Positions 1 to 7,356 of a stretch of 31,495 nucleotides of DNA are shown piece after piece; the stretch's first letter is position 1; each line of letters begins with the position of its first letter. Where the stretch lies: the NCBI GenBank assembly GCA_002393835.1, contig DGTW01000295.1, positions 1 to 31,495 on the forward strand, written 5' to 3'. The notes below the pieces were generated by a model. It saw nothing but the letters and a program-made list of their open reading frames with translations. It did no database searches and was not told the origin of the DNA. This stretch comes from Treponema sp. UBA4326 (lineage in GTDB: Bacteria; Spirochaetota; Spirochaetia; Treponematales; Treponemataceae). The position numbers were made by a program, and so were the translations under genes.

Positions 1-2238
1 GAGCACGCAAAATTCGAAGAAATCATCGATGAAGTAAAATCTCACCGTGGAATAAAACAGGACACAGAGCTTACTACCGAAGAGCTTAAAGAAATCGTCA
101 CGAAATACAAGGCGATGTACAAAAAGGAAAAGGGCGAGGACTTCCCTCAGGACGCAAAAGAGCAGATGTGGGGAGCTATCGGAGCTGTATTCGGCTCATG
201 GATGAATCCTCGCGCAATCAAATACCGAAAACTCAACAACATCAAGGAAGGCGCTCTCAAAGGAACCGCTGTCACTGTAATGGCAATGGTTTTCGGTAAT
301 AAGGGCGAATCTTCTGGAACTGGCGTTTGTTTCTCTCGCGACCCGTCAACCGGCGAAAATATCTTCATGGGCGAATATTTGATGAACGCTCAGGGCGAAG
401 ATGTCGTTGCTGGTATCCGCACTCCGCAAAAACTCGCTCAGCTGGAGCAGACAAACAAGGCAATTTACGACGAACTCTGCCAGATTCGTGACCGCCTCGA
501 AAAGCACTATCATGACATGCAGGATATGGAATTCACCGTTGAGGAAGGAAAGCTCTACATGCTCCAGTGCCGAAACGGTAAGAGAACAGGTGCTGCTGCC
601 GTCAAAATGGCCGTGGATATGGTCAAGGAAGGCCTCATCGACAAAGAAACGGCTATCATGCGCGTAGAGCCTGAGCAGCTGAATCAGCTTCTTCTTCCTC
701 AGCTCGACAAAGAAGCCGTCAAAAAGGCAACTGAAATCGCTGCAGGCCTTAACGCTTCTCCCGGAGCCGGCTGTGGTCAGATTGTTTTCACCGCAGAAGA
801 AGCCGAAGAATGGGCAAAGAAGGGCAAAAAAGTCCTTCTCGTCCGAAAAGAAACTTCTCCAGATGACATTGCCGGCATGGCAGTCTCTCAGGGTATCTTA
901 ACTTCAACAGGCGGCCGCACTAGCCACGCAGCAGTCGTTGCCCGAGGTATGGGAACTCCTTGTGTTTGTGGTTGTTCAGATGTTGCCTTCAAGGACGCTG
1001 AGACAGTCATCATCAAGGGAAAAACCTACAAAAAAGGCGACTTCCTCACGATTGACGGAGCTACAGGTCTCGTTTACGAAGGACAGGTTGCAGTCAAACC
1101 GGCTACAATCTCTGGTGATTTGGAGACCTTCCTGGGCTGGGCAGACGAAATCCGTGCGAAATCAGAGCGCGTAACAGAATCTGGAAACACCGTAAAGGGA
1201 TTCGACATCTACGCAAACGGAGACACTCCTCAGAACGCAATCGACGCCTTCCGCTTCGGTGCAATGGGAATCGGTCTTTGCCGAACGGAACACATGTTCT
1301 TCGATGAGCCGAAACTCACCGCCTTCCAGAAAATGATTATTTCTGAAGACACCGAAAGCCGAAAAGAAAATCTGGCTAAAATCCTTCCTCTCCAGCAGAA
1401 AGATTTCTACGAAATCATCAAGACTATGGAAGGCCGCCCTGTCACAATCCGCCTGCTTGACCCGCCGTTGAACGAGTTCATTCAGGCAGAAAGCGACTCA
1501 CAGCTCACCGCCCTTGCAGAAAAACTTGGCGTTGATAAAGAAAAACTTGCCCGAAAGGTAATGCAGCTTGCTGAGCATAACCCGATGCTTGGTCACCGGG
1601 GATGCCGACTTGCAATCACATATCCTGAGATTTACGAAATGCAGGTTGAGGCAATCGCCCGGGCAACGGCACAGCTGGAAAAAGAGAGCAAGAAGCACAA
1701 TGTCCTGATTATGATTCCGAATGTCGTTTCTTACAATGAAGTCGAGCAGATCCGAAAGCAGGCAGAAGCTGTAATTGATAAGGTAAACAAAGAGAAGGGT
1801 GTCAACCTCAAATTCGAGATTGGCTCAATGATTGAGTTCCCGAGAGCAGCTTTGAGCGCAGGAAAAATCGCAAAATACGCTGACTTCTTCTCGTTTGGAA
1901 CAAACGACCTTACTCAGACCACATTCGGTTTCAGCCGCGACGACTACGGCAAATTCATCGAGTCTTACTTGCAGCAGAGAATCCTTGAGGACGACCCATT
2001 CGCCACTCTGGACGAGGACGGTCCTGCAGCCCTCATGGAAATCGCCGAGGAAAAAGGCCGCACTGTCAACCAGCACCTGCACCTGGGCATTTGTGGTGAG
2101 CATGGCGGAGACCCGGCTTCAATCCATATCTGCTACAGAATCGGCTTGAACTATGTAAGCTGCTCTCCATACCGTGTTCCACTGGCTCGCCTTGCAGGAG
2201 CGCAGGCTGTAATCGAATACGAGAAAGAAAATCGATAG
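1..2238 (+). CDS. ppdK: Pyruvate, phosphate dikinase, 5'-truncated by the window edge
   Basis: PPDK interconverts pyruvate + ATP + phosphate with PEP + AMP + pyrophosphate in the cytoplasm, often in the glycolytic direction in anaerobes. The reading frame is open from base 1, so the start lies outside; 745 residues are visible of the roughly 870-900 usual for the family. The end of the nucleotide-binding domain is followed by the swivelling phosphohistidine domain, with the catalytic His in GGRTSHAAVVARG (codon 925-927). The C-terminal PEP/pyruvate barrel contains GLCRTEHMF, GHRGCRL, FGTNDLTQTT and HLGICGEHGGDP, whose Cys (codon 2092-2094) is the proton donor. All key residues seen are intact. 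It ends at TAG and is followed by a repeat-rich region and a strong terminator. Identification is close to certain. Confidence 0.97.
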   Translation, partial: EHAKFEEIIDEVKSHRGIKQDTELTTEELKEIVTKYKAMYKKEKGEDFPQDAKEQMWGAIGAVFGSWMNPRAIKYRKLNNIKEGALKGTAVTVMAMVFGNKGESSGTGVCFSRDPSTGENIFMGEYLMNAQGEDVVAGIRTPQKLAQLEQTNKAIYDELCQIRDRLEKHYHDMQDMEFTVEEGKLYMLQCRNGKRTGAAAVKMAVDMVKEGLIDKETAIMRVEPEQLNQLLLPQLDKEAVKKATEIAAGLNASPGAGCGQIVFTAEEAEEWAKKGKKVLLVRKETSPDDIAGMAVSQGILTSTGGRTSHAAVVARGMGTPCVCGCSDVAFKDAETVIIKGKTYKKGDFLTIDGATGLVYEGQVAVKPATISGDLETFLGWADEIRAKSERVTESGNTVKGFDIYANGDTPQNAIDAFRFGAMGIGLCRTEHMFFDEPKLTAFQKMIISEDTESRKENLAKILPLQQKDFYEIIKTMEGRPVTIRLLDPPLNEFIQAESDSQLTALAEKLGVDKEKLARKVMQLAEHNPMLGHRGCRLAITYPEIYEMQVEAIARATAQLEKESKKHNVLIMIPNVVSYNEVEQIRKQAEAVIDKVNKEKGVNLKFEIGSMIEFPRAALSAGKIAKYADFFSFGTNDLTQTTFGFSRDDYGKFIESYLQQRILEDDPFATLDEDGPAALMEIAEEKGRTVNQHLHLGICGEHGGDPASIHICYRIGLNYVSCSPYRVPLARLAGAQAVIEYEKENR

Positions 2239-2254
2239 GAACAGGGTATAAAAA

Positions 2255-2400
2255 TGGGAAAGGGGAGAAGGCTCTCCCCTGCGTCGCATTTAGGGAACGG
2301 CACTGCGGTAGCAGGGCAAAAACGCTTGAGAAGCGTTTTTAGTGAGTCTCCAAAGAGCTATGCTCTGCAGGCGTTGCGTCGCACCCCTCTCTCCTAGGGG
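2255..2400. repeat. Mosaic of GC-rich hairpin repeats downstream of ppdK
   Basis: Non-coding spacer built from short inverted repeats. An 8-bp stem AGGGGAGA/TCTCCCCT occupies 2261-2280 with loop AGGC. A 10-bp stem AAAAACGCTT/AAGCGTTTTT occupies 2318-2340 with loop GAG. The spacer ends with CTCCTAGGGG, the start of a module (2391-2419) that recurs almost unchanged at 26092-26122 inside folE2. The hairpin at 2318-2340 has a T-rich right arm and could itself attenuate ppdK transcription. No ORF of note is present. Confidence 0.7.
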
Positions 2401-2410
2401 ACACCCCTAA

Positions 2411-2444
2411 AACCCCGGTTGGTTCACACTGACCGGGGTTTTTT
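2411..2444 (+). terminator. Rho-independent terminator after ppdK
   Basis: A 9-bp stem AACCCCGGT (2411-2419) pairs with ACCGGGGTT (2432-2440) around a 12-nt loop, and T residues continue through 2444. It is placed to end ppdK transcription. In the opposite direction it also faces the 3' end of vapC, so partial bidirectional use is possible. Confidence 0.85.
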
Positions 2445-2474
2445 GTGACATATCAGATGGATTACTTTGAATTT

Positions 2475-2855
2475 TTACCACAGCACATTTACATCATAAA
2501 GTTTAATTTTTGAATCTTTTGTGATGATTGTGAGGTCTTCAGATTGAGCCTGAGTGATGATTAATCTATCAAACGGGTCACTATGAATATCTGGAAGTTT
2601 TGAAATCATATCAATACAGGTCGTATTAATCGGTAAAATTTCAATATTTTGTGCAATGCATTGTTCTTCAAGTTCTTTTATCGAAAAAGGAACATTAAGT
2701 TTTCCAATGCTTTTTTTTATTCCAATTTCCCAAAGACTTACTATGCTTGTGCAAATTCCATCTTCAGAATCGAGAATATTCCGTACTTTCTTTGATAGGT
2801 TTTCCGTATCACTGAATGCCCAAATCAAGATATGCGTATCAAGAAGATATTTCAT
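2475..2855 (-). CDS. vapC: VapC-type PIN-domain toxin ribonuclease
   Basis: Small PIN-domain protein (126 aa) of the type II toxin VapC family, Mg-dependent ribonucleases neutralised by a partner antitoxin. The PIN acidic residues are visible: D6 in MKYLLDTHIL, E43 in SLWEIGIKK, D93 and D96 in HSDPFDRLI, and D114 in ITKDSKI. An in-frame upstream ATG exists at 2873, but I chose the ATG at 2855 because MKYLLDT is the family's normal N terminus and because this ATG overlaps the antitoxin stop (ATGA, 2852-2855), the usual arrangement for translational coupling. The RNA target cannot be read from the sequence. The region is more A+T-rich than ppdK, in keeping with a mobile accessory module. Confidence 0.9.
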   Translation of the reverse strand: MKYLLDTHILIWAFSDTENLSKKVRNILDSEDGICTSIVSLWEIGIKKSIGKLNVPFSIKELEEQCIAQNIEILPINTTCIDMISKLPDIHSDPFDRLIITQAQSEDLTIITKDSKIKLYDVNVLW

Positions 2856-3067
2856 ACATAATCCTTGAAACATTCGGGCGTTTCATCAAAATCATCAGCT
2901 ACCCAAACTTGACCTTTCCATTTTCCAAGCTGGCGTATGGGTTTCTTTGATTCTTCTTTTGCTTTATTGGAATTTCTGCTTAACACAAAATCCAAAATTT
3001 GTGAGACAAAATCAAACTCGCTTTCCGGTATGAGACGAAGTTTTTGTTCCAATGCTGCATAAGGCAT
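2852..3067 (-). CDS. VapB-like antitoxin (DUF2281-type)
   Basis: A 71-aa protein upstream of and overlapping vapC by 4 nt, the expected antitoxin position. The N-terminal part (MPYAALEQKLRLIPESEF) and the C-terminal LGKWKGQVWVADDFDE resemble DUF2281-type antitoxins, in which an acidic tail (here DDFDETPECF) wraps the PIN toxin. A longer ORF starts at 3127, but the ATG at 3067 is preceded by GGAGG at 3076-3080, so the shorter start is preferred. An extended -10 (TG then TATACT at 3095-3090) lies just upstream and probably drives the pair, and such operons are normally autorepressed by the complex. The family call is by eye, so the exact antitoxin class is moderately certain. Confidence 0.8.
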   Translation of the reverse strand: MPYAALEQKLRLIPESEFDFVSQILDFVLSRNSNKAKEESKKPIRQLGKWKGQVWVADDFDETPECFKDYV

Positions 3068-3137
3068 AATCAACACCTCCTGATAAAATAGTATATCACA
3101 TATTTCGGAAAAATGATTAGTGTGCATTGGAAAACAT

Positions 3138-3173
3138 CACGCTCTCCACTTGGGAGAGCGTGGTGCAGTGGGA
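3138..3173. repeat. Hairpin-forming repeat, related to 7256-7290
   Basis: CACGCTCTCC (3138-3147) and GGAGAGCGTG (3153-3162) form a perfect 10-bp stem with a 5-nt loop, followed by GTGCAGTGG. A diverged copy with the same order (CACGCTC, TTGGG, AGC, TGGTGCAGTGG) lies at 7256-7290. There is no T-run, so it is not a typical terminator for the minus-strand gene ending at 3183. Together the copies bracket an A+T-rich accessory stretch. Confidence 0.6.
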
Positions 3174-3182
3174 GAAATGAAA

Positions 3183-5048
3183 TTACTTCATCTCATAAGA
3201 AATTTTATCCAAAGAAAGTTTTATCTCTGGGAAATTCTTTACGAATGCCCTCCTGTTTCCTGTTGTTGCAACCGTATCATCGGCTTTGTTGTATGTTCCG
3301 TACTCAAGATACACCGCAACCAAGTTGACTTTTGCCGTACCATTTTCAATTTTATTCATTAAGTCCTGAGAAATACCAGAAAATTCAATGCTGCCTGAGT
3401 TGGTATCTAATGAAGCTTCAATATATACGCCGAAATCTGTGTTGTATTGAATACCTGATATTCCACAGGTTAATAATTCTCTCTTAGGTTTTACAAGTTC
3501 CTTACCATTTTCATCAACAATATTTAAAGACAAATCGTATAAAGTCGAATTTATCAAGCATTTTCCATCATTAGTTGAAAATTCTGCGCCACCAGCCCTT
3601 TCGCAAGCAAAAGCATTGTATACAACAGTTTGCGACGGTTTTCCTAGAGCATTTTTCATAATATTGATTTTAGGTTCGGGTCTTCCGCTCATTCCAAATT
3701 GCATTCTATAAGCGAGTTCAAATATTTCTCCTTGATTATATCCGCGTTCTGAATTTGATGTACGATAAACTGCGACACCATCTACAAGGTTTGATTTTGA
3801 GCTCAAGCCTGAAACAGAAATCATCGGCCAGTAATCAGCATCAGGCAAGTCTTTCCAGTCTTTTGTACGAGCCTTTCTATATCCTTTCTGAATGACCCCA
3901 ATTACATTTTTGTAAACTTCAGATTCTTCCATTTGTATCGACGCGGTGTATGTAGCAGTTCGAGTTTTTAAATCAACAGATTTTTTTTCTAGTTTGCCTA
4001 TGATAAATTTGTACCGTCCGTACTCCGTTCCGAATTTTTCAGCCTCCATCAAGAGTTTTTTCCACTCGTCATACAGAGTGAATTCATCAAAATTGCCCCG
4101 ACCGGGGTTTCCTGATTCTATCAAATTGGCAAGTTCGTTATATGACTGTTGATTTGAGTTTAAAGGAGTTACATCAAGCCTTATTTCTTCATAAGGATTC
4201 TTACTGTAAATCCTTAAATTGGCATCTTCTAAAGTTTTCTTTCTTTTATCTTTGTATTCTGTAGCTAAATTTATAACTTCAGGATCAATATCTGTCTTTG
4301 AAGCCATATCATAATAATAGAGCGCATAAACCCACTCTTTTTTTTCTTCGTGTTGTTTAGCTTTTTCAATATGTATTTTTATTTGTTTTTCATAATCTGT
4401 AATATGGCCAAATCCATTTTTTTCGTTTTCAATGCATTGTGGTTCTGTGATATTACGGATTCGTTCTTCGTATTCAGTTTTGAGAGTATTGATTTTAGCA
4501 ATAATCTCATCCCGTTCAACATTTGTTATTTCACCATACCCAGCTTCTTTGTTATTTCGTTTTTCTTGCCATAAGGCTTCTCTTTCTTTTTCTTTGATTT
4601 CATCAAGTTGCCCTGGAGAAATAAGACCAGTGACTTTTATTAGACGTCGAAAAAACTTTTCTGCATCTTTTGAATATCTGCTTTTGACATAAAAACAAAT
4701 ATCTTCTTTATTTTTATCTGAAAGATTAAGACATTCTGTTAAACTTGATCTTGCTTCGGTATAAAAATATGCTGTTGTAAGTTCATTGTTTCGGAATTTA
4801 AGAAAATCCTCAAATATTGTTTTTAGAATCCTCTCATTTCTAAATTCAGATCCGACAGGAAATTTGATTTCCAAATTGTTTTCTTGGGATGCTTTTGCTA
4901 ATTTTTCTTTATCCTTTAATAATTTTTCAACAGTTTTATATTCAATCGGTTTCTTTAAATTCCCTCCGCTTACAATGCATTGAGAAAAAGCTTTCATACC
5001 TGAAAACAGGCAGAAAACAGCGATAAACGAGATAAATATTTTCTTCAT
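3183..5048 (-). CDS. Large secreted protein of unknown function
   Basis: A 621-aa protein I do not recognise. It begins with a signal peptide (MKK, hydrophobic IFISFIAVFCLFSGM, cleavage probably near FSQ), so it is exported. After the signal, residues about 30-270 are rich in Lys/Glu and probably helical, with several K/E heptad-like stretches that could form coiled coils. The stretch HEEKKEWVYALYYYDMASK looks like a TPR-like helix pair. The C-terminal 350 residues have more Gly, Tyr and Ser and look beta-rich. The Cys near the cleavage site (SQC) is not in a good lipobox. The start is supported by GAGAGG about 8 nt upstream. It may be a Treponema-lineage periplasmic or surface protein, but no function should be assigned. 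Confidence 0.75.
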   Translation of the reverse strand: MKKIFISFIAVFCLFSGMKAFSQCIVSGGNLKKPIEYKTVEKLLKDKEKLAKASQENNLEIKFPVGSEFRNERILKTIFEDFLKFRNNELTTAYFYTEARSSLTECLNLSDKNKEDICFYVKSRYSKDAEKFFRRLIKVTGLISPGQLDEIKEKEREALWQEKRNNKEAGYGEITNVERDEIIAKINTLKTEYEERIRNITEPQCIENEKNGFGHITDYEKQIKIHIEKAKQHEEKKEWVYALYYYDMASKTDIDPEVINLATEYKDKRKKTLEDANLRIYSKNPYEEIRLDVTPLNSNQQSYNELANLIESGNPGRGNFDEFTLYDEWKKLLMEAEKFGTEYGRYKFIIGKLEKKSVDLKTRTATYTASIQMEESEVYKNVIGVIQKGYRKARTKDWKDLPDADYWPMISVSGLSSKSNLVDGVAVYRTSNSERGYNQGEIFELAYRMQFGMSGRPEPKINIMKNALGKPSQTVVYNAFACERAGGAEFSTNDGKCLINSTLYDLSLNIVDENGKELVKPKRELLTCGISGIQYNTDFGVYIEASLDTNSGSIEFSGISQDLMNKIENGTAKVNLVAVYLEYGTYNKADDTVATTGNRRAFVKNFPEIKLSLDKISYEMK

Positions 5049-5070
5049 TTTTTGTTCCTCTCATCTGTTA

Positions 5071-5107
5071 CCCCGGATTTAAAGAAACCCAACCTCTTAA
5101 TCCGGGG
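5071..5107. repeat. Inverted repeat in the leader of the 3183-5048 gene
   Basis: CCCCGGATT (5071-5079) and AATCCGGGG (5099-5107) form a 9-bp perfect stem around a 19-nt loop. It sits between the stop of the 81-aa gene and the start of the secreted-protein gene, both on the minus strand. No T-run follows in either direction, so it may be an mRNA leader structure rather than a terminator. Confidence 0.55.
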
Positions 5108-5112
5108 AATAA

Positions 5113-5358
5113 TCATCTTCGGTCAGAATCCCAAAGCAATCTTGCCTTGCCATCATTGGTTTCGATAATGATTTCTCCGCCAACACAGCCTTCGTTTTTA
5201 ACAAGTTCCTCTGCAAATTTTATTGCTGCACTTTCGTCTAGACCTTCTGCTCGATATGGGTCAATATCTGAGTCGTCATGAAAAAAGACATTGAATTTTC
5301 CATCATGCTCTTCAATTTCGCTGACATAGACGATTAAAAATTTTTCAGATTTCTTCAT
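5113..5358 (-). CDS. Small acidic protein of unknown function
   Basis: An 81-aa protein with no recognised domain. It has alternating beta-like and charged stretches (KFLIVYVSEIEEHDGKFNVFF, then GGEIIIETNDGKARLLWDS) and a helix in the middle (DESAAIKFAEELVKN), giving a small alpha/beta fold, and it has no signal peptide. The start is well supported by AAGGAGG about 6 nt upstream. It is transcribed divergently from the XRE regulator at 5525, and two matching dyads lie between them near its own promoter, so it is a likely regulatory target of that protein. Confidence 0.65.
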   Translation of the reverse strand: MKKSEKFLIVYVSEIEEHDGKFNVFFHDDSDIDPYRAEGLDESAAIKFAEELVKNEGCVGGEIIIETNDGKARLLWDSDRR

Positions 5359-5374
5359 AAATTCCTCCTTAAAC

Positions 5375-5421
5375 TTAGCATAAAATGCTTAATTCTTTTA
5401 AAATAATAACATGAAATGTTA
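5375..5421. promoter_or_regulatory. Two matching operator-like dyads between the 81-aa gene and XRE gene
   Basis: Dyad 1 is TTAGCAT, AAA, ATGCTTAA (5375-5392). Dyad 2 is TAACAT, GAA, ATGTTA (5407-5421), with perfect 6-bp arms. They share the pattern TA-N-CAT, 3-nt centre, ATG-N-TTA. Their centres are 31 bp apart, about three helical turns, so two dimers could bind the same DNA face. They lie just upstream of the 81-aa gene. The divergent XRE protein is the obvious candidate binder; that link is inference. Confidence 0.55.
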
Positions 5422-5524
5422 AAAACGCAAGGAAATTTAGGCATTAAAGTTTAAATATTTTTAAATTACAATCTTTTAATGTTGTGTTTTATATATATTT
5501 TCCTGCTATAAAATTTTTCGATAT

Positions 5525-5836
5525 ATGAATGTAAAAGATATTTTTGGTGAGAATCTAAAGCATTTTAGAAGATTAAATAAAATCACGCAGGAAGAACTTT
5601 CAGAAAAATTACAAATTACACCAAATCACCTGAGCCGCATCGAGAACGGAAAATCTTTTGTTACTGCAGAACTTTTGGACGCCCTCTGCATCATTTTTAA
5701 CATTTCACCTGCAACTTTCTTTTACACTCCGCAGGAATTTTCCGGAGATGACAGCCTTTTTGCTAAAATTGACAATGTAATAGATGAAGAATTAGAAAAG
5801 TTAGGAATTCATTTGAAAGAGAAAATTCGTAAATAA
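5525..5836 (+). CDS. XRE-family helix-turn-helix regulator
   Basis: A 103-aa protein with a lambda-Cro/XRE helix-turn-helix in residues about 6-62 (FGENLKHFRRLNKITQEELSEKL, then NHLSRIENGKSF as recognition helix). A short acidic tail (residues 75-103) could dimerise. It is a DNA-binding repressor by family. There is no Shine-Dalgarno. An extended -10 (TG at 5504-5505, TATAAA at 5507-5512) ends 12 nt before the ATG, so the mRNA leader would be only a few nucleotides or absent. Twin dyads at 5375-5421 are its likely operators. The regulator, the divergent small gene and the downstream ATPase form an accessory neighbourhood. Confidence 0.88.
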   Translation: MNVKDIFGENLKHFRRLNKITQEELSEKLQITPNHLSRIENGKSFVTAELLDALCIIFNISPATFFYTPQEFSGDDSLFAKIDNVIDEELEKLGIHLKEKIRK

Positions 5837-5852
5837 AAATGTCTCTATTTCT

Positions 5853-5943
5853 AAAACGCCTAAAAAATCATTACAAATCTCCGAGTGAATTTCTTTTAAA
5901 ACGCCGAAAAATTTCTTTACAAAACGCCGAAAAATCATATACT
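5853..5943 (+). repeat. Four tandem 22/23-bp repeats overlapping the promoter of the AAA/DUF4143 gene
   Basis: Units start at 5853, 5875, 5898 and 5921. Units 1, 3 and 4 begin AAAACGCC followed by an A-run; unit 2 is degenerate (AAATCTCCGA) but keeps the AATTTCTTT tail seen in unit 3. The promoter of the downstream gene is embedded in the array: TTTACA (5916-5921), 16-bp spacer, TATACT (5938-5943) inside unit 4. The ATG at 5951 follows 7 nt later. The regular period of about two helical turns suggests protein binding sites (iteron-like) or serial promoter duplication. Confidence 0.7.
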
Positions 5944-5950
5944 GTAAATT

Positions 5951-7225
5951 ATGACTGAGTACAAACCGCGAATTGTTGATTCAATATTGCAGGATAAGCT
6001 TGAGGCAAAGGGTGCCGTTCTCATTGAAGGTGCAAAATGGTGTGGTAAAACTACCACAGCAGGGCAGAAGGCTGCAAGCATCCTTAAAATGGATAATCCC
6101 AAAACAAAAGACCAGAATCTCAACATGGCAAAATTGAATCCCCAAAGATTATTGAAGGGTGAAACGCCACGACTTATTGATGAATGGCAACTTGCTCCAA
6201 CTTTATGGGACGCAATTCGCTATGAAGTAGATGAGCGTCAAAAAATGGGGCAGTTCATTCTTACAGGCTCGGCAGTTCCACCAGATACAGATGAAATAAC
6301 ACATTCTGGAACCGGTCGCTTTACATGGGTGCTAATGCGACCGATGTCCTTGTTTGAATCAGGGGAGTCAACGGGTGAAGTCAGTCTAAAATCTCTTTTC
6401 GATGGAAGTCTTGAAGTTGATGGTGAAAACCCGCTAGACATGGAAAAACTTTCCTTTCTGATTTGTCGTGGCGGTTGGCCAATGTCTGTCGGCTTAAAGG
6501 ACAAAGCAGCCTTGCAACAGGCATTTGATTATTATGATGCAGTGGTAAAATCTGACATAAATCGCGCTGATGGAGTCAATAAAAATCCCGAGCGAGTAAA
6601 ACGAATTATGAAATCTTTTGCCCGAAATCAGGGAAGTCAAGCGGCAAACACGGTAATAGCCGCTGATATTCTTGCAAACGAAGTTGAAAAAGTAAATGGA
6701 GATACGGTTCATTCATACATTGAAGCCTTGAAGAAGATATTTGTTGTTGAAGATATGCCTGCATGGAACCCGAATTTGCGTTCAAAATCTGCCATCAGAA
6801 CAAGCGATACCAGATATTATGTAGACCCTTCAATTGCAACTGCCAGTCTTGGAATCGGGCCAGAGGATCTTATAAATGATTTACGAACATTCGGGCTTTT
6901 TTTCGAGACAATGTGCGTCAGAGACCTGCGGGTTTTTGCAGAAAGTCTTGATGGTTCCGTTTATCATTATCGTGATAATACAGGCCTTGAATGCGATGCA
7001 GTCGTTCATCTTAGGAATGGCAAATACGGCCTTATAGAAATCAAACTTGGTGGTGAAGATGCAATAAACGAAGGCGCGGCAACTCTCAAAAAGCTACAGA
7101 AATCAATCGACACATCAAAGATGAAGGCCCCATCTTTCCTTATGGTTTTGACAGGTTTAGGCGATTATCCATATAAGCGTGAAGATGGAGTTCTTGTCGT
7201 TCCGATTGGTGTTTTAAAGAACTGA
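5951..7225 (+). CDS. AAA-family ATPase with DUF4143 domain
   Basis: A 424-aa protein of the AAA_14 plus DUF4143 family, common in gut and oral bacteria and archaea, of undefined role. Walker A is GAKWCGKT (residues 27-34), Walker B LIDE (75-78), and sensor ILTGSA (103-108). DUF4143 follows, with a wHTH-like region (about 235-275). Near the C terminus LECDAVVH and YGLIEIKLGG give D349 and E363-x-K365, the pattern of a PD-(D/E)XK nuclease fold, which this family is often said to carry in active or decayed form. It has no Shine-Dalgarno; the -10 TATACT ends 7 nt before the ATG, so the mRNA may be leaderless. It is a single gene with no partner, preceded by tandem repeats. The family call is strong; the function is not known. 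Confidence 0.9.
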   Translation: MTEYKPRIVDSILQDKLEAKGAVLIEGAKWCGKTTTAGQKAASILKMDNPKTKDQNLNMAKLNPQRLLKGETPRLIDEWQLAPTLWDAIRYEVDERQKMGQFILTGSAVPPDTDEITHSGTGRFTWVLMRPMSLFESGESTGEVSLKSLFDGSLEVDGENPLDMEKLSFLICRGGWPMSVGLKDKAALQQAFDYYDAVVKSDINRADGVNKNPERVKRIMKSFARNQGSQAANTVIAADILANEVEKVNGDTVHSYIEALKKIFVVEDMPAWNPNLRSKSAIRTSDTRYYVDPSIATASLGIGPEDLINDLRTFGLFFETMCVRDLRVFAESLDGSVYHYRDNTGLECDAVVHLRNGKYGLIEIKLGGEDAINEGAATLKKLQKSIDTSKMKAPSFLMVLTGLGDYPYKREDGVLVVPIGVLKN

Positions 7226-7255
7226 AGGCGGGAAGGGACGTATTGAAAAAAATAC

Positions 7256-7290
7256 CACGCTCCTTTGGGGAAAGCATGGTGCAGTGGAAA
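7256..7290. repeat. Diverged copy of the 3138 repeat
   Basis: CACGCTC followed by TTTGGGG, AAAGCATGGTGCAGTGG matches the repeat at 3138-3173 in the same orientation, with several substitutions and a short indel; the stem is partly lost. The spacer 7226-7356 holds nothing else I can name. Confidence 0.55.
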
Positions 7291-7356
7291 GACAGCTTAT
7301 TTATTAATGACTTCCCACCTCTCCCTACATCCCCATCACGGCCTTATTTGCTCTCG

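Noticed and set aside
3138..3162. Terminator of the 3183-5048 gene
   Set aside because: The hairpin is strong but has no T-run on the minus strand.
5853..5943. CRISPR array
   Set aside because: The 22/23-bp units are directly adjacent with no unique spacers, and no cas genes are near.
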